Source of the DNA: Desulfofustis sp.
GTDB taxonomy: Bacteria; Desulfobacterota; Desulfobulbia; Desulfobulbales; Desulfocapsaceae
Length of the DNA: 5,551 nucleotides
NCBI GenBank assembly: GCA_030604345.1
Contig: JAUVWB010000132.1
Location: 1-5,551 of the forward strand
Reading direction: 5' to 3'
Shown piece after piece: positions 1 to 5,551 of the stretch. Every line of letters begins with the position of its first letter. The stretch's first letter is position 1. The position numbers were made by a program, and so were the translations under genes. Under the pieces are notes generated by a model. It did no database searches, was not told where the DNA came from, and worked only from the letters and a program-made list of their open reading frames with translations.

Positions 1-681
1 CCCGGAGATTACCGCCAAGGGATCCGGCGCTCGGGTAATGGGGCGGCCCACCACCAGGTGGTCGGCGCCGGCGGCAATGGCCCGAGCCGGCGTCATGACA
101 CGTTTCTGATCGTCCACGGCAGCTTTTGTGGGAGAAAGCATTCTGATCCCCGGGGTGACGATCAAGGGTGTGCCGCCGTGGCGCTGCCGCACCATTTCGG
201 CTTCCCGACCCGAAGAAACGATGCCGTCACATCCAAGCGCGATAGCCATGTCCGCCCGCCGACGGACCAGTTCGGCCGTGGTCCCGGCAAACCCATAGTC
301 ATGTAAATCATCGTCGGAGAAGCTGGTCAATACGGTAACCGCCAGGACTTTCATATCCCCCCGGGCAGCAACGGCAGCCTCAATGATCGTCCGATCGCCA
401 TGGACGGTGAACAGACTGACACCACGGTCATTGACTCTGTGTACCGCCCGTTTGACCGTCTCCGGAATATCGAAGAATTTCAGATCCAACATGACCCGGT
501 GACCGCGGGCTATCAACCAGTCCACCGTATGAAACCAATCGGCCATGAACAACTCGAGACCAACCTTGTAAAAACCAATTTTGCTTTCACAACGCAGCAC
601 CATCTCCCGGGCCAGCTCAGGGCGTTCAAAATCAAGCGCGACGATGATCCTATCGCGCAGCTCAACGTGTCTCCTCTGCAT
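1..681 (-). CDS. pyrF: Orotidine 5'-phosphate decarboxylase (C-terminus cut by window edge)
   Basis: Catalyses the last step of de novo UMP synthesis, the cofactor-free decarboxylation of OMP to UMP in the cytoplasm. The 227 visible residues cover nearly the whole TIM barrel; bacterial PyrF is usually about 230-240 residues, so only about ten are missing past position 1. Key residues are visible: Asp17 in RIIVALDF, Lys39 in FYKVGLEL, and the catalytic Asp66-x-Lys68-x-x-Asp71 in LDLKFFDIP. The phosphate-binding segments TPGIR (176-180) and VGRPIT (211-216, Arg213) are also intact. Phe70 stands where many homologues have His (DLKFHDIP); the charged catalytic network is unaffected. The ATG at 681-679 is chosen because AAAGGAG lies 7 nt upstream and the conserved domain begins a few residues later. 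It lies downstream of the kinase gene on the same strand, 142 bp away, with no functional link evident. Identification is secure. Confidence 0.96.
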   Translation of the reverse strand, partial: MQRRHVELRDRIIVALDFERPELAREMVLRCESKIGFYKVGLELFMADWFHTVDWLIARGHRVMLDLKFFDIPETVKRAVHRVNDRGVSLFTVHGDRTIIEAAVAARGDMKVLAVTVLTSFSDDDLHDYGFAGTTAELVRRRADMAIALGCDGIVSSGREAEMVRQRHGGTPLIVTPGIRMLSPTKAAVDDQKRVMTPARAIAAGADHLVVGRPITRAPDPLAVISG

Positions 682-688
682 CACCTCT

Positions 689-695
689 CTCCTTT
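689..695 (-). promoter_or_regulatory. Shine-Dalgarno sequence of pyrF
   Basis: AAAGGAG on the minus strand, separated by 7 nt from the ATG at 681-679. It is the clearest ribosome binding site in the window and fixes the pyrF start. Confidence 0.8.
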
Positions 696-800
696 GATAA
701 TGCGTTCCTGCACGGGGCGGCGCCCCCTCGACTTGAAAACAAAAGGGGTTCTTTCTGCGCGCTGATCAACGGTGCCGACAACGAAAGGACTCCAGCCAAT

Positions 801-816
801 ACCGGCCCCCGCCGGT
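801..816 (-). repeat. Perfect 6-bp inverted repeat just downstream of the kinase stop codon
   Basis: ACCGGC, a 4-nt loop, then GCCGGT: a perfect GC-rich stem starting 7 nt after the kinase TAA on the minus strand. No U-tract follows (the next bases read ATTGGCTGG), so it does not fit a classical intrinsic terminator. It could protect the mRNA 3' end or contribute to a factor-dependent terminator, or it could be chance in GC-rich DNA. Confidence 0.35.
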
Positions 817-823
817 GGTCGAT

Positions 824-3800
824 TTATCGAGCATCGAGAACGCGGCGGACCAGCGACGACAGTTCAACCATACTAAACGGTTTCTGCAGAAAGCCGCTCC
901 CCTTGCCGAGCAACAACTGCTCCATCTTCCTATCCAAGGCATACCCGCTCGACAACACGACCGGCAACGACCGCCGCGTCTGTTTTATTCTCTCAAGGAC
1001 TTCACTGCCATCCATCCCGGGCATGATCACATCAAGGATGACCAGGTCGATACGCTCCCCCTGCTGCGCCAACACCTCCAGACCGGCGCTCCCCCCCTGA
1101 GCGGTCAACACCTTGAAACCGAGCTGTTCGAGCATCGCCTGGCCCACCTCGAGGATCATCCTTTCGTCGTCGATCAGCAGGACGGTCTCCGACCCTGCCA
1201 CCGACACCGCCGGTTGCTGTTCCGGCACCTGGGCGTCCGGCATTTTTTCAGACAGCGGCAGATAAATGGTGAAGGTTGAGCCGTGCCCAACCGCACTGTC
1301 CACCTGGATGAAGCCACCGTGATTCCTAACGATGCCGTACGAGGAAGCCAGCCCCAAGCCGGTTCCCCGCCCGCCCTCTTTGGTGGAGAAGAACGGCTCG
1401 AAGATCCGTTTCCGAATGGATTCTTCTATGCCGGTACCGGTGTCGGTGATGGAGACGACGGCGAATCGACCAGCGACGACCCCATGCGGCTGACAAAAAG
1501 ATTCATCCAACACACCGGTTTCGATGGCGACGGCCAACTCTCCTCCCTGCGGCATGGCCTGCCAGGCGTTTACATACATGTTGAGCAGCACCTGTTCCAT
1601 CTGGGGGCGATCGACCTCCACCACCACCGGCTCAGGGGCCGACCTGACGGTCGTCCGAATCTCTTTCTTGGTCCTGCCGAACAGCTCCGAGCTCTTTTGC
1701 ACCAGCTGGTTCAGGTCGATCGGCATCGGCTGGTATTTGCCTCCCCGGGCAAATCCGAGCAGTTGTCTGGTCAAGCCGCTGGCGCTGCGCACGTAATCTT
1801 CTATGGCCAGCGCATGCTCCCGCTCCCGCTCGCCACCGACCAGGCGAAGCAGTTCCGCCCGCCCCTGAATGCCCATCAGCAGGTTGTTGAAATCATGAGC
1901 GATACCCCCTGCCAGCGTACCGACTGCCTCCATTTTCTGGGCCTGCTGGAAGGCATTTTCCAACCGTTTCTGTTCGGTGATGTCCCGGATGAAATTGAGC
2001 GTCGCCGGTCGGTCCCGCCACTGAATCAGCACGGCGCTCAACTGGACGACGATTTCTTCTTTGGCCTTGGTCTCCAGACGAAACTGGTAATTTTGGGGGA
2101 GAGACTTGTCTCCCTGCAGCCGCCTGACGTGCCTCTGGGTCACCAGTTCCCGGTCAGCGGGATGAATGAAGTGCGTAAACGGCTTCGCCTTCAACTCGAT
2201 ATCGGTGTAACCGATGATGGACGCCGTCTGATGATTGGCGAACACCACCTTGCCGTCCTGCACGATCAAGATGGCATCGTGAGCGTTTTCCACCAGATTC
2301 CGATACTGCTCTTCGCTCTCCCGCACCGCCCTTTCCGCCCGCAAACGCTCGGTGACATCCTGGACAAAAGCCACCGTCCTGGCATGCGGCGCTTCCGGAA
2401 ACGGTCTGATCCGCACTTCCGCTTCAAAAGCCGTGCCGTCGATACGGCTATGTCGCCAGTAAAAGAGATCGACCATCTGCGGGTCGGTCAAGTCCTGGAG
2501 AATCTCCTGCGCGGCCAGATCCGATCGTTTCCCATTGGGCTGTACCTCCGGCGAAACGGCGAGGACACTGGTCCCGATCAGTTCCCGGCGGGTCGCCCCG
2601 AACATCTTCAATGCCGCCGGGTTGCAGTCGGTGATAATGGTTCCCTGAAGCAGTAAAATGGCATCGGGGCTTGCTTCAAAAAGGCTTTGATACCGTTCCC
2701 GCTCTCTTCCGATGGCTTCCGTCTGTTGGCGGATCTTCTGGACAAACGAATTGAACTCCCCCGCCAAGCGTCCGAGCTCATCCTTTTTGGCCACCGGGAG
2801 CGGTTCCGGGCTCACCAGGCCGGTATTGCGATCGAGATGCTCAATGAGGTCCTGCAACGGCCTGGTCAAACGACCACTGAGCAGGTAGCTGGCGATGGCT
2901 GAGGCGATGAGCAATACCACCACGGCCCCATGGAGAATCATGCGAATGACTTCCACCGGAGCCATGATTTCATCCATGGGACTCACGGCGGCCACCAGCC
3001 AGCCGTACTCATCGATCGTCCGGAAAACGACCAACTTCTCCTGAGCGGGGAGGCCACCCGTTTGCTCCGATGAAAAGACGAAACTTCCCGAACGCTCCTC
3101 GATCAGGCGCTGTCGAAGGCCGGCAGTAACCTCTTCACGGGTGGCGCGATCGCCCGCGTTCATCTGGGGGTGGACGAGCAAGGATCCGGCGGCATCAACG
3201 ACAAAACAATAGCCGCTGGTGCCGAATCGAAGAGAGAGAACGGTCTGCTGAAAATCCTCGGGGTCAATCAACTGGGAAAACTCGGACCGATAACTCGAAG
3301 CTGAAATGATCCAGTCAAGCTCTGCCAGGTAGACCATAAACAGGGCTTTTTTGCGCAGCTCTCGCTCCCCAGGATTGCGCCATTCGTACTCCAGGTAACC
3401 GTTTTTTCGATCCATTTGCTCTTGGACAAAGGCAAAAGAAGAGATATTGGTGCCCTGCAAAAACCGGTTCGGGTGTACCGTCAACTCCCCGCGAGAGTCG
3501 AGACAATAGATGTATCCGGAGCTGCCGACCGGCTGTTCCAGAAAGATCTTCCTGATCGCGACCAACGCTTCGGCCTTCGTCATTTTTCCGCCATCGGCAA
3601 GGGCCAGGTAGTGTCGAGCCAGGGCCAGGTTTTTTTCGGCCAGCGCCTGCAGGTGGTTCCGGATGGCAATGGAGGCACTGGTCTGCACCGCACTGGTCAA
3701 CAAGTGCGTGGAATTGGTCAACTCCCGTTCGGCATTGTTCCTGAAATAGGGAACCATGACCAATTCCACCGACCCCACCAAGAGCAGAAGAACCGGAATG

Positions 3801-3865
3801 AGCGGCAACAGAAAAAAAACAAAGATACGGGAGCGTAACGTTCCCGGCAAGCGCCTGAAAATCAT
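824..3865 (-). CDS. Membrane-bound hybrid sensor histidine kinase (double Cache, HAMP, PAS-PAS, HisKA, HATPase, receiver)
   Basis: A 1013-residue two-component sensor of unknown stimulus. A membrane helix (about 13-37) is followed by a periplasmic Cache region to about 305 with two similar motifs, GYIYCLDSRGELTVHP (117-132) and GYCFVVDAAGSLLVHP (218-233). A second helix (about 308-330) leads into HAMP (about 331-383, with DELGRLAGEFN). Two PAS domains follow (about 390-508 and 516-633). The H-box LAGGIAHDFNNLL carries the phospho-acceptor His657. The ATPase has the N-box (Asn766 in LNMYVNAWQAM), DTGTGI (808-813), FEPFFSTK (822-829) and GRGTGLGLA (832-840). The C-terminal receiver (about 893-1013) has Asp899/Asp900, phospho-acceptor Asp945, Ser972/Ser973 and Lys995. 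All catalytic residues are present. The ATG at 3865-3863 is preferred over an upstream TTG at 3940, because that extension overlaps the likely promoter and resembles no known N-terminus. Its Shine-Dalgarno is weak (GGA 10 nt upstream). No partner regulator is adjacent. Confidence 0.95.
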   Translation of the reverse strand: MIFRRLPGTLRSRIFVFFLLPLIPVLLLLVGSVELVMVPYFRNNAERELTNSTHLLTSAVQTSASIAIRNHLQALAEKNLALARHYLALADGGKMTKAEALVAIRKIFLEQPVGSSGYIYCLDSRGELTVHPNRFLQGTNISSFAFVQEQMDRKNGYLEYEWRNPGERELRKKALFMVYLAELDWIISASSYRSEFSQLIDPEDFQQTVLSLRFGTSGYCFVVDAAGSLLVHPQMNAGDRATREEVTAGLRQRLIEERSGSFVFSSEQTGGLPAQEKLVVFRTIDEYGWLVAAVSPMDEIMAPVEVIRMILHGAVVVLLIASAIASYLLSGRLTRPLQDLIEHLDRNTGLVSPEPLPVAKKDELGRLAGEFNSFVQKIRQQTEAIGRERERYQSLFEASPDAILLLQGTIITDCNPAALKMFGATRRELIGTSVLAVSPEVQPNGKRSDLAAQEILQDLTDPQMVDLFYWRHSRIDGTAFEAEVRIRPFPEAPHARTVAFVQDVTERLRAERAVRESEEQYRNLVENAHDAILIVQDGKVVFANHQTASIIGYTDIELKAKPFTHFIHPADRELVTQRHVRRLQGDKSLPQNYQFRLETKAKEEIVVQLSAVLIQWRDRPATLNFIRDITEQKRLENAFQQAQKMEAVGTLAGGIAHDFNNLLMGIQGRAELLRLVGGEREREHALAIEDYVRSASGLTRQLLGFARGGKYQPMPIDLNQLVQKSSELFGRTKKEIRTTVRSAPEPVVVEVDRPQMEQVLLNMYVNAWQAMPQGGELAVAIETGVLDESFCQPHGVVAGRFAVVSITDTGTGIEESIRKRIFEPFFSTKEGGRGTGLGLASSYGIVRNHGGFIQVDSAVGHGSTFTIYLPLSEKMPDAQVPEQQPAVSVAGSETVLLIDDERMILEVGQAMLEQLGFKVLTAQGGSAGLEVLAQQGERIDLVILDVIMPGMDGSEVLERIKQTRRSLPVVLSSGYALDRKMEQLLLGKGSGFLQKPFSMVELSSLVRRVLDAR

Positions 3866-3913
3866 GGCATAACGGTCCAAAAAAGAGGCATCGCAGCATA
3901 TCCGATGGGCGCA

Positions 3914-3922
3914 AGTATACCA
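3914..3922 (-). promoter_or_regulatory. Candidate extended -10 promoter of the histidine kinase gene
   Basis: On the minus strand TGGTATACT matches an extended -10 element: TGn at 3922-3920 and TATACT at 3919-3914. It would start transcription near 3907 and give a leader of about 42 nt before the kinase ATG. A -35-like TTGTCC sits at 3940-3935 with a short 15-bp spacer; an extended -10 can compensate for a poor -35. The position supports the ATG at 3865 as the kinase start. This is a visual match to consensus only. Confidence 0.5.
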
Positions 3923-3936
3923 ACAAACCCCCCCGG

Positions 3937-3950
3937 ACAACAGCGGTTGT
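3937..3950. promoter_or_regulatory. Short dyad overlapping the kinase -35 region (possible operator)
   Basis: ACAAC-AGCG-GTTGT is a perfect 5-bp inverted repeat with a 4-bp centre. It overlaps the upstream edge of the putative -35 of the kinase promoter, in the control region shared with the divergent hydrolase gene. A repressor or activator bound here could affect either gene. The arms are short, so chance cannot be excluded. Confidence 0.3.
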
Positions 3951-4084
3951 TATCGCTCGGCCCCCCGCAGGCGGAGCAGGTGGTCATCGCTTCCCGGCCA
4001 CGTGGAAAATTCTTCGATGACGATCACCAGGCAATGTGGTATGGCTGTGAGCGTTTACCTGGTCCACCGGCAAAACGACACACC

Positions 4085-5266
4085 ATGATGAGAAAGCTTC
4101 TTTTTTCCCTGCTCCTTCTGCTTGCTTCGTTGTTCTCGGCTTCCTGCCGCCCCGACTATTTTCCGCCGCCCGAAAGCGAAGGTGGTTGGCGCACGAACAT
4201 CGACCCGAAATTCATCAGATCTCTTCATCTCGATCCGGATCGACTCAGAGAACTCGGCTCCTATGGCCTCTCCGTGCCAAGTTCGGAGCTGTCTTCAGTT
4301 CTGGTGATCAAGGACGGCTGGCTGGTCGGCGAGTGGTACAGCGCCCCGGAAGCCCGAGAAACGCCGATATACACTGCTTCCGTCGGTAAGACCTTCGCCC
4401 TCATCTGTTTTGGCATCGCCGAGAAGGACAGCCAGGAAGGACGGCTCCCCCACCGCATCGACAACTCATCTCCCGTTTACGACCGACGCTGGCTCCCCCA
4501 AGGCTACCCGCTCTCCGACCCCGACAAGCGCCAGATAACCTTCGACCATATCTTTCAACACACGTCGGGTCTTGTTCCCCAAGAGTCCACGGTGGAAAAA
4601 GATCTTCCCATCGAACAGGGAAGAAATCAATGGCGCAACTACCTTTCCTGGGTTGTCGGCCACTCCTCTCTGTGGCCGCAGACCAAAGAGCTTTACTTTC
4701 CCCCCGGCTCCCCTGAGGAATTTGCGGGCCATGCCTGCTGGGGATCCCATTGCGGGGCCTACAGCAGTGTCGGTTTTGCCCATATCGGCCTGGTGCTGGC
4801 AAATATCTACCAGCAGCCGGCTCATCGCTTTCTGCGCAGTCGGCTGCTGGATCCGATCGGGTTTTCCGCAGTCGATTTCGAAGCACCGCCGGCGCCGCCG
4901 GAAATCCTCTGGTTCAGCGGCGGCGGCTTGCGGATGATCCCTCGAGCTTTTGCCCGCTTCGCTTACCTGTTACTCCATGAGGGGCGCTGGGGAAAACAAC
5001 AGCTCGTTCGCCCGGAGTGGTTTCGCTCATTGGCGTCATCGCCGCGCTACGAAAATCTCCGCACCAACCACGACGGCTATTTCGGAGCCGCCTACCCGCC
5101 CGATCTCATCCGCGTTTACGGTTCCGGCGGAAATTTCGCCTTCATTTTTCCCCGTCAGCAGTTGATTGTCCTGAAGACCGGCAGGATTCACAATTTCTTT
5201 CTTGATCTTCACATGCGCGATTTCCTGCACCGCGCTTCGCTGATGTTTACCGACGTATCCCCTTGA
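4085..5266 (+). CDS. Lipoprotein serine hydrolase of the beta-lactamase/esterase (SxxK) family
   Basis: A 393-residue predicted periplasmic, membrane-anchored serine hydrolase of the class C beta-lactamase-like superfamily (PF00144 type). Members include esterases, D-aminopeptidases, carboxypeptidases and amide hydrolases; the substrate here is unknown. MMRKLL plus a Leu-rich core ends at a lipobox-like SASC, so Cys21 is the likely lipidated residue; Ser at -3 is unusual. The nucleophile motif is Ser99-Val-Gly-Lys102 in YTASVGKTFA. The family-typical FQHTSGL follows at 157-163. The second active-site motif is Tyr226-Ser-Ser228, where Y-x-N is usual. GSGGN (346-350), before FAFIFPRQQLIVLKTG, is the likely third motif region. 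Cys218 and Cys223 (CWGSHC) could form a disulfide. The frame is open from 3905, but the ATG at 4085 (or 4088) directly precedes the signal peptide and is chosen although no good Shine-Dalgarno is visible. It is divergent from the kinase and convergent with the GtrA-like gene. Fold assignment is firm; activity is uncertain. Confidence 0.9.
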   Translation: MMRKLLFSLLLLLASLFSASCRPDYFPPPESEGGWRTNIDPKFIRSLHLDPDRLRELGSYGLSVPSSELSSVLVIKDGWLVGEWYSAPEARETPIYTASVGKTFALICFGIAEKDSQEGRLPHRIDNSSPVYDRRWLPQGYPLSDPDKRQITFDHIFQHTSGLVPQESTVEKDLPIEQGRNQWRNYLSWVVGHSSLWPQTKELYFPPGSPEEFAGHACWGSHCGAYSSVGFAHIGLVLANIYQQPAHRFLRSRLLDPIGFSAVDFEAPPAPPEILWFSGGGLRMIPRAFARFAYLLLHEGRWGKQQLVRPEWFRSLASSPRYENLRTNHDGYFGAAYPPDLIRVYGSGGNFAFIFPRQQLIVLKTGRIHNFFLDLHMRDFLHRASLMFTDVSP

Positions 5267-5320
5267 TCCAGCCATCACCAAGCGGGTGACGCCACGAAGA
5301 AACAATTGTGAACAGCCCGG

Positions 5321-5551
5321 TTATCCCTGAAAGATAAAAAACTTGCGCATGGCATAGTTGATCATGATGGCGCTGAAGATGTTGGCGGCGAAGGCATAGG
5401 TGGTCAACATACCCAGACGCCTGATGAGCACTCCCATGAAGGCGGTCCCGATCGCGACACTCAATCCGGACACCAGATAGAAAAGAGAGATCTCCACCAA
5501 AAAGGAATGGCGGCCGCGCTCGAACACCCAGAGGATATTGGTGACATAGGC
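5321..5551 (-). CDS. GtrA-like integral membrane protein (N-terminal part outside window)
   Basis: The last 76 residues of a small membrane protein; the frame is open to the right edge, so the start is not visible. The fragment begins AYVTNILWVFERGRHSF, matching the end of helix 2 and the loop of GtrA-family proteins (PF04138). Two hydrophobic helices follow, roughly ISLFYLVSGLSVAIGTAFMGVL and TTYAFAANIFSAIMINYAM, with the signature ending NYAMRKFFIFQG. Family members are usually about 120-150 residues with four helices. They are thought to help move polyprenyl-linked sugars across the inner membrane for O-antigen, teichoic acid or arabinogalactan modification, often beside a glycosyltransferase. 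Whether that applies here depends on genes beyond the window. A GTG at 5527 is in frame but lies inside the conserved domain and is not a plausible start. It converges with the hydrolase gene, leaving a 54-bp gap in which I see no clear terminator. Confidence 0.85.
   Translation of the reverse strand, partial: AYVTNILWVFERGRHSFLVEISLFYLVSGLSVAIGTAFMGVLIRRLGMLTTYAFAANIFSAIMINYAMRKFFIFQG

Larger units (their letters stand above)
682..823. other. Intergenic region between the kinase stop and pyrF
   Basis: A 142-bp non-coding gap between two minus-strand genes. It holds the pyrF ribosome binding site and two small GC-rich inverted repeats, at 714-726 and 801-816. Neither is followed by a T-run on the minus strand, so neither is a convincing intrinsic terminator. 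I see no strong sigma-70 promoter here. pyrF may be read through from upstream or may use a weak promoter that I cannot identify by eye. Confidence 0.5.

Noticed and set aside
714..726. GC-rich hairpin between the kinase and pyrF as a terminator
   Set aside because: The stem is 5 bp with a 3-nt loop and has no following U-tract on the minus strand.
1283..2656. A 457-codon open frame on the plus strand, plus several shorter ones, opposite the kinase gene
   Set aside because: It lies wholly antisense to recognisable PAS, HisKA and HATPase coding sequence. Its translation is rich in His, Pro, Arg and Gln, as expected from reading GC-rich codons backwards, and shows no domain.
3315..3926. A 203-codon minus-strand frame overlapping the kinase N-terminus
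   Set aside because: It is an out-of-frame shadow of the kinase sensor region. The kinase frame carries the membrane helix and Cache motifs; this one has none.
3905..4084. A 60-residue N-terminal extension of the hydrolase from an ATG at 3905
   Set aside because: The extension would bury the signal peptide and lipobox inside the protein, has low-complexity intergenic-like sequence and overlaps the kinase promoter region.
5151..5182. The 'KTG' in the hydrolase (residues 364-366) as the catalytic third beta-lactamase motif
   Set aside because: It lies at the end of the strand after GSGGN and the Pro-Arg turn, where family members have a non-catalytic strand. The GSGG segment fits the third motif position better.
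5275..5289. Inverted repeat TCACC-N5-GGTGA after the hydrolase stop as a terminator
   Set aside because: The stem is only 5 bp and no T-run follows on either strand.
5302..5309. Palindrome ACAATTGT in the convergent gap
   Set aside because: An 8-bp palindrome is expected by chance and it lies downstream of both genes, not at a promoter.

Overview
The window holds four genes of an ordinary bacterial chromosome. Two are cut by the window edges. GC content is fairly high and codon third positions are GC-rich. Two things point to a Gram-negative, probably Desulfobacterota/deltaproteobacterial, host. The PyrF sequence (DLKFFDIPETV, then TVHGD) resembles the Geobacter/Desulfo-type enzymes as I remember them. 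The large kinase has the Cache-HAMP-PAS-PAS-kinase-receiver layout and the 'MEAVGTLAGGIAHDFNNLL' style of H-box common in that group. This is recognition from memory, not a database search. I see no mobile element, CRISPR array, tRNA or rRNA.

Layout from left to right: (1) 1-681, minus strand: pyrF, orotidine 5'-phosphate decarboxylase, missing only its C-terminal tip. (2) 682-823: a 142-bp gap with a clear pyrF Shine-Dalgarno and a small GC hairpin just after the kinase stop. (3) 824-3865, minus strand: a 1013-residue membrane hybrid histidine kinase with a double-Cache periplasmic sensor, HAMP, two PAS domains, HisKA, HATPase and a C-terminal receiver. (4) 3866-4084: a divergent intergenic region with an extended -10 promoter for the kinase, a run of seven C (G on the kinase strand) and a short dyad. 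(5) 4085-5266, plus strand: a lipoprotein of the serine beta-lactamase/esterase fold (SxxK hydrolase). (6) 5267-5320: a 54-bp convergent gap. (7) 5321-5551, minus strand: the C-terminal half of a GtrA-like membrane protein.

The kinase and pyrF share a strand and could be partly co-transcribed, but their functions are unrelated. The kinase and the lipoprotein hydrolase are divergently arranged around one control region and both face the periplasm, so a regulatory or sensory link is possible but unproven. No response regulator with an output domain lies beside the kinase. I found no evidence of a novel multi-gene system. The observations most worth checking are the control region between 3907 and 3950 and the non-canonical active-site residues of the hydrolase.
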